From Candidatus Zixiibacteriota bacterium (GTDB lineage: Bacteria > Zixibacteria > MSB-5A5 > UBA10806): DNA of 42,715 bases. The stretch is taken from NCBI GenBank assembly GCA_020344055.1, contig CP070813.1, positions 1,194,735-1,237,449 of the forward strand, written 5' to 3'. The notes beneath the pieces are model-generated. The model did not search any database and was not told the DNA's origin. It worked only from the letters and a program-made list of their open reading frames with translations. The number at the start of each line of letters is the position of its first letter. Position 1 is the stretch's first letter. Both the position numbers and the translations under genes were made by a program. Positions 1 through 8,328 of the stretch are shown one piece after another.

Positions 1-1792
1 GGTTAAAAGATGCCAGGGGTAATTCAGGAGGACCTATCGTATTAAATAAAATCCCCCCGGGACCGTAGTTCGCTATCCCCGGTGAGGGCGGTTCCGGCTG
101 CAACTGTACGAAGACCGCTCCGCCCGGTCCGTATTGCGCTAACGTATCGCCGGCTGTAGAATCTGTGAATGTGATTCCTTCAGTCGGATTAAACGCGGCC
201 AACGGTAAAGCCGGAGAACCAATTGTATTGAATAAAACTCCCCCGGGTCCGAGTGTCGCCAATCCCGTGGTAGCCAGATTATCATCTTCAAAGTCAATCG
301 TCCCGATAGAAGAGGTGATCTTGCTGTTAACGCCGTCGATATAAATTGAATTCCCGCTGGTTATCGTACCGCTGGCTTTGATATTACCGTTCACCTCAAG
401 CTTTTCAGTCGGAGAAGAAGTCCCGATTCCAACACTGTCGGTGCTTGTTCCCAGCCTGACAATTGTCCCATCATCAGCCCAGCCGCCGCTGCTGGGTTGA
501 TTGGTCCAGCTTAACTGCCCGCTACCATCTGTAGCAATTACTTGCCCGGAAGAACCATCCGAGGTCGGAAATTCGTAACCTGTTGATTCATCCCCGAAAC
601 GGATATGCGGCATATCGACCATAAAGGTTGAATCCTGCGTTAAATTGCTATTTATCCCGAACAGGTATGAGTAGTCTGCGCCGGAAAAGATTGAATCTCG
701 CCGACCGCCAAGAATAGCGGAATAGGAACCTGCAACATAATTTTGGAAACCTCCCCCTATGTTAGAATAATCGCCACTGGCAATGTTGAAAGTTCCTCCG
801 CCAATGTAACTGCAGATACCGCTGGCTGTGTCGGATCCGCCGCCACCCACAGCGCTGAAGTTTCCGCTGGCAAGATTTACATTTCCGCCCGCGACGGTAC
901 TATGCTGTCCGCTGGCAACGTTTAATGCCCCGCCACCGACTGTACTGAAGGTCCCATTGGCGGCGTTGGATAATCCCCCTCCAACCGTACCCGCATCATT
1001 TACAGCCGCGTTGTCATATCCGCCGCCTACCGTAGAATAGTTCCCGCTTGTCGAATTATTCTTACCTGCAATAAAAGCATAAATACCTGCATTACTGTGC
1101 CCGGGACCTATGGTAGCTTTGCCCGTTGTTGTTAAGTTCTCATTATCGAAATCTATTGTGCCGCTGGATGCTGTGATCCTGTCATTGACACCGTCGATAG
1201 TTATCGAATTTCCGCTCGATATCGTTCCGCTCGCCTTGATATTACCGTTCACCTCGAGCTTTTCGGAAGGCGCGGCAGTACCGATCCCGACGGAATCCGT
1301 ATCAGATTCCAACCTTACTATCGCCCCGTCATCAATCCATCCATTGCTACTCCCCGGGGATACCAGTGCATAATCCGCCGTATCGGCTCTGGCGGCATAA
1401 CTCACCATGTTCATCTTCTGGCGCGGATCGAGAATTTCACCGCCGATCTCCAGTTCCAGCCAGTAGTCCTCATCAAACGGCAGATTGACGTTGTTGAGTA
1501 TGGTACTGAAAGCTCCTGCCGAGGTGGTGCACGGCAATATCTCATCCCATAGGGATGTACCGCCCGATTCCACATTAAAAATCCTGAACGTTATGCTGTA
1601 GACGCTGTCAGCGACGGGATCGCCTCCTGATCCCTTCAACGTTCCCTGATAGGACATGGTACGGGGGACTGAGGTTATTACATCAGTTACGGATTTCACT
1701 TTGACATCAGATGATAATGCCACATGTGCGATGATCGGTGTCAAAACGAAGAAGCATAGGGTAGCAGCAATGAAACGGTTGGGGACGAACAT
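1..1792 (-). CDS. Secreted repeat protein with YadA-head-like repeats (partial, 3' end outside window)
   Basis: This minus-strand reading frame is open from ATG at 1792 to the window edge, about 597 codons, and its C-terminus is missing. AGGAGG-type bases lie just upstream of the ATG. The N-terminus is a signal peptide (MFVPNRFIAATLCFFVLTPI...), followed by a domain with a PRTMSYQGTL start that resembles the head of tail-fibre-like secreted proteins. Residues about 237-364 are tandem 15-residue repeats of the form TVGGGxxNxASGxxS, the pattern of YadA/Hep-Hag trimeric adhesin heads. A block containing VGIGTxxPxEKLEVNGNIKA occurs twice, around 1110-1345 and 240-480, so the protein is internally duplicated. 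A third section repeats YGPGG and LFNTIG motifs. The likely role is a trimeric surface fibre or adhesin. The secretion route cannot be told because the C-terminus is not in view. The reading frame is secure; the function is inferred from repeat type. Confidence 0.85.
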   Translation of the reverse strand, partial: MFVPNRFIAATLCFFVLTPIIAHVALSSDVKVKSVTDVITSVPRTMSYQGTLKGSGGDPVADSVYSITFRIFNVESGGTSLWDEILPCTTSAGAFSTILNNVNLPFDEDYWLELEIGGEILDPRQKMNMVSYAARADTADYALVSPGSSNGWIDDGAIVRLESDTDSVGIGTAAPSEKLEVNGNIKASGTISSGNSITIDGVNDRITASSGTIDFDNENLTTTGKATIGPGHSNAGIYAFIAGKNNSTSGNYSTVGGGYDNAAVNDAGTVGGGLSNAANGTFSTVGGGALNVASGQHSTVAGGNVNLASGNFSAVGGGGSDTASGICSYIGGGTFNIASGDYSNIGGGFQNYVAGSYSAILGGRRDSIFSGADYSYLFGINSNLTQDSTFMVDMPHIRFGDESTGYEFPTSDGSSGQVIATDGSGQLSWTNQPSSGGWADDGTIVRLGTSTDSVGIGTSSPTEKLEVNGNIKASGTITSGNSIYIDGVNSKITSSIGTIDFEDDNLATTGLATLGPGGVLFNTIGSPALPLAAFNPTEGITFTDSTAGDTLAQYGPGGAVFVQLQPEPPSPGIANYGPGGILFNTIGPPELPLASFN

Positions 1793-1885
1793 AACTCCTC
1801 CTTCATAAATTAGTTTGAATAATTTTCATAACCAAATCCCGGAAGAAGATCAATCGGGCATAACCAGTAGCGGGATTATGTGCAC

Positions 1886-1914
1886 AATATAATCCACTTT
1901 ATTTTAACTGTCAA
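1886..1914 (-). promoter_or_regulatory. Promoter for the repeat-protein gene
   Basis: Read on the minus strand, TTGACA (1914-1909) and TATATT (1891-1886) are separated by 17 bases, a good match to a housekeeping sigma factor promoter. Transcription would start near 1880, leaving a leader of roughly 85-90 bases before the ATG at 1792. Confidence 0.6.
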
Positions 1915-1951
1915 GTTTCTAATGCACTTAGCCCATTTCCCCAATTTCCAT

Positions 1952-1979
1952 TTGACATTTCCGCCGTCTATTGTAAAAT
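1952..1979 (+). promoter_or_regulatory. Plus-strand promoter of the shared divergent module
   Basis: TTGACA (1952-1957) and TAAAAT (1974-1979) are 16 bases apart. The sequence from 1940 to 1979 is nearly identical to that at 7739-7777, which precedes the HNH gene. From here the next real gene starts at 2190, about 200 bases away, so this promoter either gives a long leader or serves a lost gene. Confidence 0.55.
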
Positions 1980-2121
1980 AATACAATCGAATTCTTATCA
2001 TAATCGTCCCGGATATAGGGAGAGCGTTTGGATCAATTACAAAAGAAAATTGAAATCCATTTCTTAATCATTTAATCGCCAATAAGTTACGGCATTAAAG
2101 CGATAATCCCGTCTTTTTACC

Positions 2122-2150
2122 TTGACAGAACCGCTTAATTTTATTATGCT
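2122..2150 (+). promoter_or_regulatory. Promoter proximal to the FG-GAP gene
   Basis: TTGACA (2122-2127) is followed after 17 bases by TATGCT (2145-2150). The distance to the ATG at 2190 leaves a leader of about 32 bases containing GGAGG. Confidence 0.5.
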
Positions 2151-2189
2151 TGTATACAGATTAGACGATCCCTCTTTAATGGAGGTCTT

Positions 2190-3920
2190 ATGCGATTCTT
2201 TTGTTTATTTTTATCCATCGCATTTGCGGCTTCCAATATAGTGCTCGGTCAGGTTACTTTTCAGGAAATGGGCTGGGAGCTGCATTTCAGGGATCTGGAT
2301 CCGAGTGCAGGTGTAGCTATCGTGGATCTGGATGAGGACGGTATCAGCGAGATAATTACAACCAGTTTTGATGGCCCCGACAGGTTATATAAATGGGCGG
2401 ATACGATTTATATAGAACGCGGAGCACTGTACGGCCTGACTCAAGATGCCGATGAACATCACAGTATCTGCCTTACCGATATAGACAAGGATCGACGGCC
2501 CGATTTCTTTATTACGGGTGATCCGGTTTTCGTCAATCACGGACATCTATACATCAACAACGGCCATCCCCCGTTTCCCGATATGGCCGAAGATTACAAC
2601 CTGGATCAGGTCCAGGAGATGGGGTCGTCGTTTTTCCAGTTCACGCCCACTTCGGAATTGGCCGTTCTGTGCGGCGGGAGATTTATGGTGAGACAGGGCG
2701 ACACGTTTATCGATATTACTCAGGGATCCGGGCTCGAATCTATCGTGTATGTTCACGAACCGTTGTTTTTTGATATTGACGGAGACTATGATGACGATTT
2801 GGTTATTGTAGGTAATTGGGAGGATTACCCCGCGAGAATGTACCGTAACAATGGCGACACCACCTGGACCGACATATCGACAAACACCAACCAGGGCGGA
2901 TTTCCCGTGGGACAGGGAGTTATTTTCGGCGATATAGACAACGATGGTGACTTCGATATATATATAGTCTCCGGTTTTCAGACTAACACCATGTGGGAAA
3001 ACGACGGTACCGGTTTCTTCACGAATGTAACCGCGCAATCAAATACCGGGGTTGGGGGTTACAGCAGGGGCACCTGTTTCGCCGATTTCGATAATGATAC
3101 CGATATTGACCTGTATATAAATAGATCCACCGATTACAACATGTTATTCCTTAATAACGGAAACGGTGTATTCACCGACTACAGCTATGAGGCCGGGACG
3201 ATTCACTACTATAACGGGGGAGGTTGCGCTTCCGGCGACTTCAATAACGACGGGAATCTGGATATTTTCGCCGTCAATTGCGATAATCAGAGAAATCTGG
3301 CGTACATTAATCAGAACCAGGACAGCTCCTTCCTTAAAATAAGGATGATGGGTGATTACCCGAATTACATGGCGTTCGGTGCTATTGTAGAACTATACGG
3401 AATCACGGAAGACCCGCCCGACACAGTCTTTATAGGCAAACGTCAGGTCGCCAGCCTGACGGCCGTTTACTCGGTCAACGATCCTGTAGTACATTTCGGC
3501 ACCGGCGATTATACGGAGCTCAGGGTCGTGGCGGTATTCAATTCGCTCTACACCGTGGATGTCGCGGGTATCGCGCCGGGCCGGACGATAGTGATCTATG
3601 AACACACTACTTCCATTGATTATGTTGATTCAGAAATACCTTCAAGCCATAATATTATTAACGCCTATCCCAATCCTTTTAACAGCTCCGTGAGGATATC
3701 GATAAACGATAAGCCGTCGTCTTATTACACTCTAGCCATTTATGATATCCTCGGCAGATTGATAAAGTTCGATAATGCTGTTTCCGATCCATCCGGGAAA
3801 TTGGAATATATCTGGGATGGCTCGGATCATTTCAGCAATCCTGTGTCCAGCGGGATTTTCTTTATCCGGGTTGCCGGAAAAAATCTCAGAGCGGGGGAAA
3901 AGGTTACCCTGTTGAAATAA
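2190..3920 (+). CDS. Secreted FG-GAP/VCBS repeat protein with type IX-like sorting domain
   Basis: The 576-residue product begins with a signal peptide (MRFFCLFLSIAFAASNIVLG). At least six FG-GAP-like, Asp-rich calcium-binding motifs follow, for example DIDKDRRPDF, DIDGDYDDDL, DIDNDGDFDI, DFDNDTDIDL and DFNNDGNLDI, between about residues 40 and 370. This spacing is typical of a seven-bladed beta-propeller. The last ~85 residues contain YPNPFNSSVRISI, an IYDILGRL strand and an SSGIFFIRV segment, the signature of type IX (type A) C-terminal sorting domains. The protein should be exported and possibly anchored at the cell surface, where the propeller could bind ligand or matrix. GGAGG stands just before the start. 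It converges with the gene ending at 3990, with 69 bases between them and no clear terminator hairpin. Confidence 0.88.
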   Translation: MRFFCLFLSIAFAASNIVLGQVTFQEMGWELHFRDLDPSAGVAIVDLDEDGISEIITTSFDGPDRLYKWADTIYIERGALYGLTQDADEHHSICLTDIDKDRRPDFFITGDPVFVNHGHLYINNGHPPFPDMAEDYNLDQVQEMGSSFFQFTPTSELAVLCGGRFMVRQGDTFIDITQGSGLESIVYVHEPLFFDIDGDYDDDLVIVGNWEDYPARMYRNNGDTTWTDISTNTNQGGFPVGQGVIFGDIDNDGDFDIYIVSGFQTNTMWENDGTGFFTNVTAQSNTGVGGYSRGTCFADFDNDTDIDLYINRSTDYNMLFLNNGNGVFTDYSYEAGTIHYYNGGGCASGDFNNDGNLDIFAVNCDNQRNLAYINQNQDSSFLKIRMMGDYPNYMAFGAIVELYGITEDPPDTVFIGKRQVASLTAVYSVNDPVVHFGTGDYTELRVVAVFNSLYTVDVAGIAPGRTIVIYEHTTSIDYVDSEIPSSHNIINAYPNPFNSSVRISINDKPSSYYTLAIYDILGRLIKFDNAVSDPSGKLEYIWDGSDHFSNPVSSGIFFIRVAGKNLRAGEKVTLLK

Positions 3921-3989
3921 TGTTGAAATTAAATTTTCTAATGCTGCGGGATTTTCGATTACTCCGAACTCAATAAAGATCTCCCATAG

Positions 3990-6900
3990 CTATTTTATTA
4001 ATGACATTTTCCTCACAAAGTTTTGACCGCCGGCCTGCACCATATAGAAATACATGCCCGACGCGTAGTCATTGGCGTTCCAGGTGATAACGTGGTAGCC
4101 CGCGTAAAATCGGCTGTTAACCAGTGTTTCAATCTTCCTCCCCAATAGATCGAACACCTCGATTTTCACCTGAGACGATGCCGGTAATTCGAATTTTATC
4201 GTTGTAGCGGCATTGAAAGGATTGGGATAATTTTGGTGAACGCGATAATTCCGGGGCAATAATGGATCCTCGTCTATCGAAACCGGAATCAGGATTACTA
4301 TACCATCGCTGGAGTAGACATTGAAATCTATCCCGAATACGTTGGCAACGTAAGCCGACATGAAAGATACCGGTATATTCTCTGTGGCTCCGGGCAGGAT
4401 TTCAAACGAAACGGTAAGAAGCTCTGCATTTGAGGGCAAAGTTAGAGGGTTTTCGATGTCATCCCAGATCAGGTGGATCTCGCCGCCGAACTGGTTGAGA
4501 GTATAGTCAGATATAACGCCTGAACTTACCCCCACGAATTCGATATCGGCTTCGGGAAATTCCAGATGCAGCTCGATACCGGCAACGTCGACAAAACCCT
4601 GTACCAGAAGCGGCATAACGACGGTATCTCCCGGCGAGCCCTGTACGTCTATTAAGTCCAGAAGCACATTATCGGTGATCACCGGTATGCTACCGTTGAT
4701 TCCCAGCGTAACATCGACATCGCCCATACGTACGCCCACGAAACTCGAATCGGTGAGATCGGCATTCCAGATGGAAAAATCGATGCATTCGGGAGCGTCC
4801 ATCCAGTTCTCATTGGTGATGGCGTAGCTGGAATCGATAAACGCCCAGTTGCCGCTGGGCAAGGGCTCCAGTCCGGCGAGATAACGTCGGATCTTGACTA
4901 TATCGGCCACACTGACATATTCGCTCTCGTTGACATCTGATGCGACGTATTTAAAGGGCGTGTCGAACGGCTCCAAAAGTACGAGATGCCTGCGGATCTT
5001 GACCACGTCGCTCACAGTAACGCCGGGATCATCGTCATCCCGTTCCGGACAAATCATGAAATCTCCGGGAAATAGGTTGGCGAATTGGTATAAACCGTTC
5101 TGATCGGTAACCTCCGTAGCGGTCCAGTCACCGGATAGCTGTATATCAATATCCTCAAGCGGCGTCAGCATATCGTAGTATATAACCCTTCCGCTGATGC
5201 TATGAAACTCTATGACCCGCACCGAGCCCCCGGTATATTCAACATCGGTGATGACATTACCGAGGGAATCTACGATTTCATTGCCGCTCAACCAGTCGAT
5301 GCCGCAGGTATCGCCCAATTGCCCCAGTATCGTAAACTGCAGCTCAAACGCCTCAGAGCTATCGGGAAGAAACACCGGATTGGCGTAATCATCCCAGAGG
5401 ATATGGATCTCGTCATTGACGACGTTGATCAACATGTCGGTAAAAAACGCCGATGTTACGGTATCATATTGCAGGCAGAGGTTGCCGAAGTTTATATGGA
5501 ATTCCACTCCCGCGATATCCTGGCCAGCCAATCCGAACGCGCTAACGGGCACCGTGACGGGCTGACCGTTTTCTCCGAAGGTATCGGCAATTTTAAAGCC
5601 ATAATCAGTTGTAATTTCTTCATAATAAAACGCTCCCATATCAGCGATGGTGCCGTCTGGATCTAATGGCGAGTTGGGATCTCCCGCATCAATACATGGC
5701 GAATCCTCCTGCAGGTGATAATCAAATGGGTCACCGCCGACGAAAAGCGGGTCTTCATCTATGTTGCCCTGGCCGGCATAACCTCCAAGCACATCAGAAT
5801 AGGTGACCACCGCGGCGCTTAACCAGTTGTATATTTCAGGTCCGGAGAGAGCTGAATTCCCCCAGAATATGCAATTAACTACAACGGGGGCCGCGTTGCC
5901 CGTGGTCAATCCTCCGCCGCATTCATCAGCTTCATTTCCGGAGACGGTATTATTTTTCAAAAGCGGAGTATTATTGTTGACATAAAAGCCTCCCCCCCAG
6001 ATTGTGGAATGATTGCCGGTGATAAGATTATATTCTATTACCGGATTCCCATGCGAAGCCCTGATTCCTGCCCCGTATCCGTATACGGTATTATCCGCGA
6101 TGATATTACTCCTGACTACCGCTGCGCTATATTCCAGGCTTATGCCGCCTCCCTGATGTGTGGAGGTGTTATTGATAATAATATTGTTTAGAATAATCGG
6201 CGAGGTATACCAGGCGTCGATCCCGCCGCCGAATTGCGAATTACCGTTCGTAATAGTGAATCCTTCTATAGTCGAAGTGTTGTCGATATCGGTATCAAGC
6301 GTAATGACGCTTCCATTCGCGTCTCCATCGATAATTGTGGAAGAAATGTACGATATGTCACCCGTCATTATAAACATAGAACCCAGGACTATATTTTGTT
6401 CTATAAAATTAACGTTTTCCATATATGTCCCGGGTTGAACCAGGACGGTGTCTCCATCGACCGCGACATTAACGGCTTCCTGTATTGTGGGGTAGTCCCC
6501 CGGAACATGAATTATCTCACCGGGAAGACCCGGATTGCCGCCAAATATTGCCCCCATGTCGGCGACCGTACCATCAGGATCTAACGGAAAATCAGGATCG
6601 CCCGAATCAATACAGGGTGACCCCAATAATAATCGATAATCGTTTCCGGCAAAATCAACAAAGAGTGGGTCCTGCGAAATACTTCCGGTCCCGGGAGAAA
6701 AACCGTAATAGTCCCCCTGGGTATTTCCGTAACAGTCGTTATATCTTAATATTACGTTGCTGTTTCCGCCATAATCGTAAAATCCGAAATCATCGTTAAA
6801 TGCGCATATATTGTTAATAACGCTTACATTCGAATTTGAGCTTAGAAAAAACGATCCATAATTGATTCCCACACTCGAATTATCGACCAGAGTATTATTA

Positions 6901-7583
6901 TAAAATTCGATATTGCTGGAATTGCTTATTCCCACGCAACTCAGGTAATCATATGAAATATTCGAATGCGCGATATTATGGTTTAAGACAATGCTGTCGC
7001 AAAAACTAATGGCCAGGGCCGGATCCAGATTCGCAATGTTATCGTGAAATACATTGGAATCTATGCAGGCATTGGACGATGAATCTATGTAGATTCCGGC
7101 GCCGATCTCAGGAGATATATCGAGGTGCTCACAATTTTTAATTGTGTTCCTTCTAATTAAAGGCCCCCCGAACCTCACTCTGATTCCGGCCTCATGAGAT
7201 TCAATTACATTATTATATATCGTGGGAGACGAATTGAAGCAATAAATCCCCCAATAAGATAGATCGCCGATAACGGCAAATCCCTCAATTACTGAATTCC
7301 TATCCTCGCCCCCTTCGAATATTACTATGGGGTTATTGGTGGTGGCGGTTTGAATGATTGTTGCTTCGGGGCCATTCGCGCTTCTAACCAGAATCGATTT
7401 TCCATAGAAATTGATGTTTTCAAAGTAGATTCCATCCCAGACAAGGACCGTATCATTATCCGATGCTGCGTTAATCCCATCCTGAATAGATGGATAATCT
7501 CCCGGAATGTTAATTATTGTGGCCGGGGATGATTGGAATAACGCTGTCGCCGTTAAAATCCAGCAGATTATGATCCTACTCAT
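3990..7583 (-). CDS. Secreted beta-helix/cohesin/dockerin protein with type IX-like sorting domain
   Basis: I place the start at ATG 7583, which has AGGAGG seven bases upstream, rather than the in-frame ATG eight codons earlier. This gives about 1197 residues. A signal peptide (MSRIIICWILTATALFQSS) is followed by two right-handed parallel beta-helix units, about residues 25-360 and 365-660. Each begins with a PGDYPxIQ...A..GDTVLV motif and ends in a DPLFVxx...SPCIDAGDP cap typical of PbH1 proteins. Next come a cohesin-like beta-sandwich (about 664-790), a carboxypeptidase-regulatory-like domain (about 794-845), paired dockerin-like halves (SDVVKIRRHL and ADIVKIRRYL, about 848-905), a second cohesin-like domain (about 974-1090) and a sorting domain with YPNPFNAATTIKF and ASGMYFYMV. 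The helices may bind or cleave polysaccharide. No catalytic residues can be assigned by eye. Confidence 0.88.
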   Translation of the reverse strand: MSRIIICWILTATALFQSSPATIINIPGDYPSIQDGINAASDNDTVLVWDGIYFENINFYGKSILVRSANGPEATIIQTATTNNPIVIFEGGEDRNSVIEGFAVIGDLSYWGIYCFNSSPTIYNNVIESHEAGIRVRFGGPLIRRNTIKNCEHLDISPEIGAGIYIDSSSNACIDSNVFHDNIANLDPALAISFCDSIVLNHNIAHSNISYDYLSCVGISNSSNIEFYNNTLVDNSSVGINYGSFFLSSNSNVSVINNICAFNDDFGFYDYGGNSNVILRYNDCYGNTQGDYYGFSPGTGSISQDPLFVDFAGNDYRLLLGSPCIDSGDPDFPLDPDGTVADMGAIFGGNPGLPGEIIHVPGDYPTIQEAVNVAVDGDTVLVQPGTYMENVNFIEQNIVLGSMFIMTGDISYISSTIIDGDANGSVITLDTDIDNTSTIEGFTITNGNSQFGGGIDAWYTSPIILNNIIINNTSTHQGGGISLEYSAAVVRSNIIADNTVYGYGAGIRASHGNPVIEYNLITGNHSTIWGGGFYVNNNTPLLKNNTVSGNEADECGGGLTTGNAAPVVVNCIFWGNSALSGPEIYNWLSAAVVTYSDVLGGYAGQGNIDEDPLFVGGDPFDYHLQEDSPCIDAGDPNSPLDPDGTIADMGAFYYEEITTDYGFKIADTFGENGQPVTVPVSAFGLAGQDIAGVEFHINFGNLCLQYDTVTSAFFTDMLINVVNDEIHILWDDYANPVFLPDSSEAFELQFTILGQLGDTCGIDWLSGNEIVDSLGNVITDVEYTGGSVRVIEFHSISGRVIYYDMLTPLEDIDIQLSGDWTATEVTDQNGLYQFANLFPGDFMICPERDDDDPGVTVSDVVKIRRHLVLLEPFDTPFKYVASDVNESEYVSVADIVKIRRYLAGLEPLPSGNWAFIDSSYAITNENWMDAPECIDFSIWNADLTDSSFVGVRMGDVDVTLGINGSIPVITDNVLLDLIDVQGSPGDTVVMPLLVQGFVDVAGIELHLEFPEADIEFVGVSSGVISDYTLNQFGGEIHLIWDDIENPLTLPSNAELLTVSFEILPGATENIPVSFMSAYVANVFGIDFNVYSSDGIVILIPVSIDEDPLLPRNYRVHQNYPNPFNAATTIKFELPASSQVKIEVFDLLGRKIETLVNSRFYAGYHVITWNANDYASGMYFYMVQAGGQNFVRKMSLIK

Positions 7584-7683
7584 ATTCGCCTCCTGCAATA
7601 AGTCCAAGTTGCCTCAAGCGATACGCCAAATCTTGAGGTTCCGTAATGGTGCAAAATTAAGAAGATGTACTTACATTAATCAT

Positions 7684-7711
7684 AAAATAGTCCATCTTAT
7701 TGAAATGTCAA
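7684..7711 (-). promoter_or_regulatory. Promoter for the beta-helix/dockerin gene
   Basis: On the minus strand TTGACA (7711-7706) and TATTTT (7689-7684) are 16 bases apart. The layout mirrors the promoter at 1886-1914, including the following TTGACA of the plus-strand promoter at a 38-base distance. Confidence 0.55.
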
Positions 7712-7749
7712 GAGGTTAGTGGAAATGAGTCTTGCACCCCAATTTCCAA

Positions 7750-7777
7750 TTGACATTTCCGCTATCTATTGTAAATT
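7750..7777 (+). promoter_or_regulatory. Promoter for the HNH-trpS-scp operon
   Basis: TTGACA (7750-7755) and TAAATT (7772-7777) are 16 bases apart and sit in a block nearly identical to that at 1940-1979. Transcription would start near 7784, consistent with an ATG at 7795 for the HNH protein and arguing against the longer reading frame from 7732. Confidence 0.6.
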
Positions 7778-7794
7778 CATATGGTAGAGGTCTT

Positions 7795-8301
7795 ATGATT
7801 AACCGGCCGGTTCTGGTTTTGAATCAGAATTTCGAGCCGCTTTCCGTATGTGGCGTAAGACGCGCCGTCATACTGATGTATCTGGGGAAAGCGGAAATCA
7901 TCGAAACCGTCGATGGGTATGTCCTGCGCTCCGAACGCCAGGAGATACCGGTCCCGTCCATCGTCCGGCTCGATTATTATGTCAAAGTGCCCGGTAAACG
8001 GATTATGCTTACCAGGAAAAACATTCTCAAGCGTGACGGCAGCCGTTGCCAGTATTGCGGAAGAAAAGAGGGAAGTATGACCGTCGACCATATCGTCCCC
8101 AAGATCTACGGTGGCGAAGACACCTGGGAAAACCTGGTATGCGCCTGTGCCGACTGTAACAATAAGAAAGGCCATAAGTTGCCGGAACAGGCCGGCCTTC
8201 GGCTGATCAGAAAACCCCGCAAGCCGAATAATATCACCTTCATTCGGCAGTTTATCGGCATAAAGGACCACCGCTGGAAAAGGTATCTTTTTATGGAATA
8301 A
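7795..8301 (+). CDS. HNH endonuclease family protein
   Basis: The 168-residue product has an N-terminal part (VLVLNQNFEPLSVCGVRRAV) typical of a widespread stand-alone bacterial HNH family, and a C-terminal HNH nuclease fold. The first zinc-binding pair is C85-x2-C88 (CQYCG). The catalytic-type DH is D98-H99 (TVDHIVPKIYGG), followed by ENL and the second Cys pair in CADCNNKKG. The family normally nicks or cuts DNA with one divalent metal; the physiological role of these chromosomal members is not settled. I chose ATG 7795 because the promoter ends at 7777 and GAGG precedes this ATG. It heads a same-strand run with trpS and scpA. Confidence 0.85.
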   Translation: MINRPVLVLNQNFEPLSVCGVRRAVILMYLGKAEIIETVDGYVLRSERQEIPVPSIVRLDYYVKVPGKRIMLTRKNILKRDGSRCQYCGRKEGSMTVDHIVPKIYGGEDTWENLVCACADCNNKKGHKLPEQAGLRLIRKPRKPNNITFIRQFIGIKDHRWKRYLFME

Positions 8302-8328
8302 CGTTGCCAGGTAACTGATGGAGGAAAT

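Larger units (their letters stand above)
1793..2189. other. Divergent intergenic region between two surface-protein genes
   Basis: This 397-base spacer holds a minus-strand promoter for the repeat protein and two plus-strand promoter candidates for the FG-GAP gene. A GGGAGAG followed by TTG at 2028 opens a 15-codon ORF (MDQLQKKIEIHFLII) that stops in the spacer. It may be a gene remnant or chance. I see no RNA gene here. Confidence 0.6.

Noticed and set aside
2028..2075. Fifteen-codon ORF with GGGAGAG before the FG-GAP gene
   Set aside because: Too short to support as a gene; noted under the spacer as a possible remnant only.
2547..3038. Minus-strand ORF of 163 codons inside the FG-GAP gene
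   Set aside because: It lies opposite a gene with clear domains and a signal peptide, has no ribosome site, and its translation matches no fold I recognise.
5202..5666. Plus-strand ORF of 154 codons inside the beta-helix/dockerin gene
   Set aside because: Antisense shadow of cohesin-like coding sequence; no start signals.
7732..7794. Longer N-terminus for the HNH protein
   Set aside because: The region contains the promoter itself and lacks a ribosome site; ATG 7795 has GAGG upstream and matches the family start.
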